Part shown: positions 59,835-64,000 of the stretch, piece after piece
How the letters are laid out: every line of letters begins with the position of its first letter
Position numbering within the stretch: the stretch's first letter is position 1
Assembly: GCA_011009095.1 (NCBI GenBank)
Contig: VTPC01000030.1
Span: 125,810 to 189,809, forward strand
Direction of reading: 5' to 3'
DNA: 64,000 bases
DNA from: Ignelater luminosus
Lineage: Eukaryota; Arthropoda; Insecta; Coleoptera; Elateridae
Translations under genes and position numbers: made by a program
Notes under the pieces: model-generated
The model's input: the letters and a program-made list of their open reading frames with translations, nothing else
Told to the model about the DNA's origin: nothing
Databases searched by the model: none

Positions 59835-61115
59835 CGAGGGTCGTTTGAAAAGCCCGCGCAAAGTCAGAGAGATGGCACTACTGGCACATATCGAGGTTAT
59901 GTTTAGTTAGTAGCATCTCTTGGAAGAACACACACCATGTCTCAGCCAGATCGGTCTATTTCTTTGTGTTTGGCATTCGTTTGAATCGAAGAAGTCGAGT
60001 GATTTTCAAAAAATGGACGAAAAGAATTTCGTGTGTTGATTAAACATTACTTTATGAAAGGCAAAACGCCCCAGGAGACTAAAGAGAAGCTTGATAAACA
60101 GTATGGTGACTCTGCACCTTCGATTAGAACAGTTTATAAGTGGTTTCAAAATTTTCGAAGTGGCCATATGGGCACAAGTGACGCTGAACGTTCTGGACGC
60201 CCTGTTGAGGTTACTACTCCAGAAATCATTGATAAAATCCATGATATGACAGAAGAGTGAAGGTGCGTGAGATTGCCAGTGCTGTAGGCATCTCGAATGA
60301 ACGGGTAAATAATATTTTGCATCAACATTTAGACATGACAAAGCTATCCGCAAGATGGGTGCCGCGATTGCTCACGCTTGACCAAAAACGAAATCGTGTG
60401 AAGTGTTACAAGGACGGTTTGCAGCTGTTCCAGAAGAATCGGCAGGGCTTTAAACGTCGTTTCGTCACTGTGAATGAAACATGGATACATCACTACACTC
60501 CTGAGACCAAAGAACAATCTAAACAATGGGTTATCAAGGGGGAATCTGCGCCAAAAAAGGCGAAGACCGTTCCTTCGGCCGGAAAGATTATGGCGACTGT
60601 CTTTTGGGATTCGCAAGGAATAATCCTCATCGACTATCTGGAAAAGGGTAAAACTATTACAGGTGCATATTATTCATCGTTATTGGACCGTTCAAAAACC
60701 GAGCTGAAAGAAAAACGCCCACGATTGGCCCACAAAAAAGTCCTTGTCCATCACGACAACGCACCAGCTCACGCCTCAGCAGTTGTGGTCGCAAAATTAA
60801 TGAAAATAGGGTTCCAACTCGTTTCACATCCCCCCTATTCTCCAGACTTGGCTCTTTCGGACTACTATTTGTTCCCCAATTTGAAGAAATATCTGGCGGG
60901 AAAAAGATTTTATTCAAACGAGGAGGTGATTGCAGAAACGAATGGCTATTTTTCAGACTTGGACAAATCCTATTATTCAAAAGGGATCAACAAACTAGAA
61001 CAGCGTTGGACGAAGTGTATAAGCCTAAAAGGAGACTATATTGAAAAATAAAAAAGGTTTACCCCAAACAATTAAGCAGTTTTTATTTTTGCACGGACTT
61101 TTCAAACGACCCTCG
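59835..61115 (+). mobile_element. mariner transposon of a second lineage, copy 4 (1281 bp)
   Basis: The ends begin CGAGGGTCGTTTGAAAAG on both sides; two mismatches appear in the next seven bases (CCCGCGC against TCCGTGC). TA lies at 59833-59834 and 61116-61117. The ends and transposase are related to copies 1-3 but clearly different, so this is a separate mariner lineage. Confidence 0.94.
60013..61051 (+). pseudogene. mariner transposase of a second lineage, frameshifted
   Basis: The original start is the ATG at 60013 (MDEK). A 1-base loss in the A run near 60022 shifts the frame, which is then open to a TGA at 60258-60260. A second small loss of bases near 60255 shifts it again, after which a 264-codon frame runs to 61051. 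This contains WVPRLL, a catalytic domain with HHDN and ALSDYY separated by 34 residues, and the usual GDY.E ending. The first catalytic Asp is Asn here (VNETWIHHY), a single-base change. The element is therefore inactive on two grounds. Confidence 0.93.
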
Positions 61116-61117
61116 TA

Positions 61118-64000
61118 AGTTAACAAGTTTGTTTGTGTGTGTTAATCATAATCATACCACCTGTTTGCGGATTACGTAAGGATCACAAGCACGTAGATTA
61201 GCTTGTTGTGCAGTAAGTAAAGTTCCTTTTCCTCCGAGATTAAACACAATTTGCAATAAGCTAGAATCAGAATACTTAAAGGTTACCCAGCTCGTTTGTT
61301 AACCGTAACCTACATAACTGTCTGTGTACAATAAGTAATCTATTAGTGGTCGTCCCGTCGCTTTGTAGTTCAATTTTTGGATTGTTTGTACTCATTGTGA
61401 GAGAATCACTCCCTTGTTTTGTAAATTGCATTTTAAAAGATAGGATACGACAACGTCCTGGTTGCTTAGCAGTGTTCTAATTACAATACATCTTATTGTT
61501 CTCTAGCGTCACTTTCTAAAAATTAGAAATTCGAAGAAGATTTACTTTTAGGAATGTGACGTCACGCCAAAGTTTTACAGAAAAAGGGTCTTGCTTTTAA
61601 TACCTTTAAAAATATCTTTGACGTGTACACGTTGTAAATTTTCGTGGAAAGTAAATAAATTTGCTTTTGTCTAATTCTTTTTAAAGGACCTACCGCACTA
61701 CTTCCTTAAAACATAAATATGCCGAGGTCCTAGCTAATGGTTCATGGCGGAACTTACGTTTTAAAGACTAACCAATCGTCACTGGCGCCCATTATCTTGT
61801 TTAAATTTAAGGTGACATCTCTAACTGGCGAGAAGGCACACTAATTAATTTTGTGTAATACAATTCTTAGTATATTCGAATTCGCGATTTTATCATTGAG
61901 CGACTCTATTAAGCAAAGTATTCCGTATTCCTACAGATCTTGCAAGACTTATATTTTCAAGATCTAATTTGCCGAACGTAGGCAACAGCAGCTTGTCTTA
62001 CTAACTAGATTTTTTATAGAAAAGGCCTTTGATAATATGCGGCAAACAAAAACCGCAATAAGAATTGAAAATTCAGAAAGTATTTTATCACATATATGTC
62101 CAAAAATACATGGAATTATTATAAAAGTAACAAAAGGTAAGAATGCGATGTGTTTCCAGATATATAAACCGGAAAATCTGACCGCAACACAAATAGAAAT
62201 TATAATAGCATTTAACATAATACGAATATAGCTAAAAATTGTCTGAAAGAATGAACTGGAAATTTAAATATTAGAATTCTTATACTTAACTTGTGACTAA
62301 TCCAGAAGTAATTCATTATATAAAATTAGATATTTAAATGGTAAAACCTAAATAAATAACATTGAGTAATAAATAGGAGCTGTCCTTTAAACGCACCTGT
62401 TCAAAGATATCTTGAATTTAATTATTCCAGTAGAAAACTTCTGATGATTCGATTTCTAACTAGCTCCACCGTTTGTCGCTAATAGGCTTTAGCCCTGAAG
62501 AGAAACAATAATTGAGATATTGATAAATAAAACATAAGAATTTCTTAATAAGTACAAAGAATGATTTTCTTAAAATTACTAAATTCATCTATACTATTAT
62601 TTTAAATCAATTTAGTATTTTCAAAAGGGTGAAAGACTTTTTTAACGTAGTACTCTAAATTGTCTCTTTTGAATAGTAAGTTTTGCAAAGGTTAACTTTT
62701 AGATGTCATTTTACAACATAATGATGGTAATCATTAAAATTTGTAACTCTAATCATTAATTTGACTCCCGTATTCAAATAAAAAGGTAACTGACAGCACC
62801 GTCAGGTGTGTGACAGAATGGTGAATAGATCATCATCTACCATCTACAACAGTTTTTGCCTAATGAACCGATTTCTTTTCACGGTAGCCTTTGAAATGAT
62901 GTGTTACGAAATATATATTTTTTTCTTCTCGTCTGCTACAAGCACCACAAATGACCATAAACATAGTACAAGTAATTTTTGGTTAACAAATTTATCATTT
63001 AAATAAAAACTGCTGCCAGGTGTATGAACTTAGCAGTCTAAATTGTTTTGTCCGTTGTAATTTTCGTATTAGAGCCGCTATTTTCTAATGAATACGTCTT
63101 TAAATTTAGCGGTACATTGCTTTTGTTGGTAGTAATTTATCAGTTTAGTAATTGCTTGAATCTTGTTCTTTTTAAAGGTAAATGTTGAAAGAAACGGAAA
63201 AAATACCATTGAATGTTGTTACAAAAGAATCGGTGTGTTTGTTTGTGGATTTTGTTACCTATTTGCATGAATGACGAGCATATCATAGATCTTAAAAAAA
63301 TAAATGGTATAGTAGAACTAGAATACAGCATATGCTGTTCTTTTACACTCTATTACAAATAGCCGTGATTTATTCGTCCTTTTTGTTCCTTTTAGCTCTG
63401 ACATTAATCGGTGTGTTCTTTTGAAATATTAAAATTAAACTTCATTTCACTTTGAAATACATACCTATGTATGTAGCTATAAATACGTTGTGGGAAATGC
63501 TGTTTGATACAAAATAACAGTTAATGTTTTAATTTAAAAATATTTGTTTGTGACAAATTTGGTTTTAGTATTAGCTGATACGCTTGCAGAGGTCATGTTT
63601 TGCAACAAACTACTTGTAAGCTGTGTATGTTTGCAAATTCACATTTAAGTTGACCCTGAAAATGTTATACTTTGTAGGATATCATCGTATTACAAATTCA
63701 TTGAATATATTCTTGTTTAAGATTTGCATCTCACATTCCAAAACTCCATATCTCTACCTCAAACTATGTTAAGTCCAAAAATTAAATTTGAAAAGTTATT
63801 TTGTTTTGCAAACGTTGACAGTTTTAAGCAGAGAGATCAATGTTTATCATTATTACTACTTATCCCAATTTTACTATATTTGGGCTTAAGATATTTTTAA
63901 TCAATACCACTTACTAAGCTGTAGATTACAAAAATAGGAAAGAAACTTGTCCAAAATAGTATTTATATGTAGTACAACCTTATCAATGATACGTTCTATC
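61118..64000. other. Gene-free AT-rich stretch
   Basis: No gene, RNA gene or element recognised. Short frames at 61964-62231 overlap on both strands and look random. Confidence 0.55.

Noticed and set aside
1..64000. CRISPR array, telomeric TTAGG repeats or rDNA target of the R1 element
   Set aside because: No regularly spaced repeats, no TTAGG arrays and no rRNA-like sequence were seen.

Overview
This window looks like non-coding, transposon-filled DNA from an insect or another arthropod. It is strongly AT-rich with many long homopolymer and A/T runs, has no operons or ribosome binding sites, and holds several element types typical of insect genomes: mariner transposons with TA target duplications, a piggyBac remnant, R1-type and other non-LTR retrotransposons, and DUF4817-like transposases. 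I recognise no intact host gene, tRNA, rRNA or CRISPR array. Species cannot be fixed from the sequence.

Layout: 1-4880 has no gene. 4880-6440 (-) is a decayed piggyBac transposase. 7997-9289 (+) is mariner copy 1. 11835-15520 is one copy of an unassigned 1.4-kb repeat, split by a non-LTR element (12556-14803, -) that is itself split by a MITE (14045-14340). 20275-21755 is the inverted second copy of that repeat and shows the unsplit state. 21756-30600 holds degraded mariner-like pieces, a short repeat pair, and an R1-clade remnant (27480-28650, -) with an internal segment flipped. 35310-40770 is a graveyard: a LINE 3' end, two separate fragments of an insect transposase-like family, an LTR-like segment with a 94-aa ORF, and a LINE reverse transcriptase. 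41168-42456 (-) and 44893-46163 (+) are mariner copies 2 and 3. 46964-48628 is a GC-richer inverted repeat with arms of about 500 bp around a 675-bp loop. 52925-54245 (+) is a LINE fragment. 54347-56162 is a 1.8-kb foldback element. 57330-58000 (+) is a transposase pseudogene of the family that appears to have founded that foldback element. 59835-61115 (+) is a mariner of a second lineage.

No copy looks able to move by itself. Mariner copy 1 keeps all three catalytic aspartates but has one in-frame stop. Copy 2 keeps a full-length reading frame but has lost the first aspartate and has altered D-D spacing. Copies 3 and 4 are frameshifted. The LINE, piggyBac and other transposases are truncated or full of stops.

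The most unusual items are the foldback element, whose loop joins a transposase N-terminus directly to a transposase C-terminal segment; the GC-rich inverted repeat at 46964-48628; the in-place inversion inside the R1 remnant; and the three-level nested insertion whose empty site is preserved elsewhere in the window.
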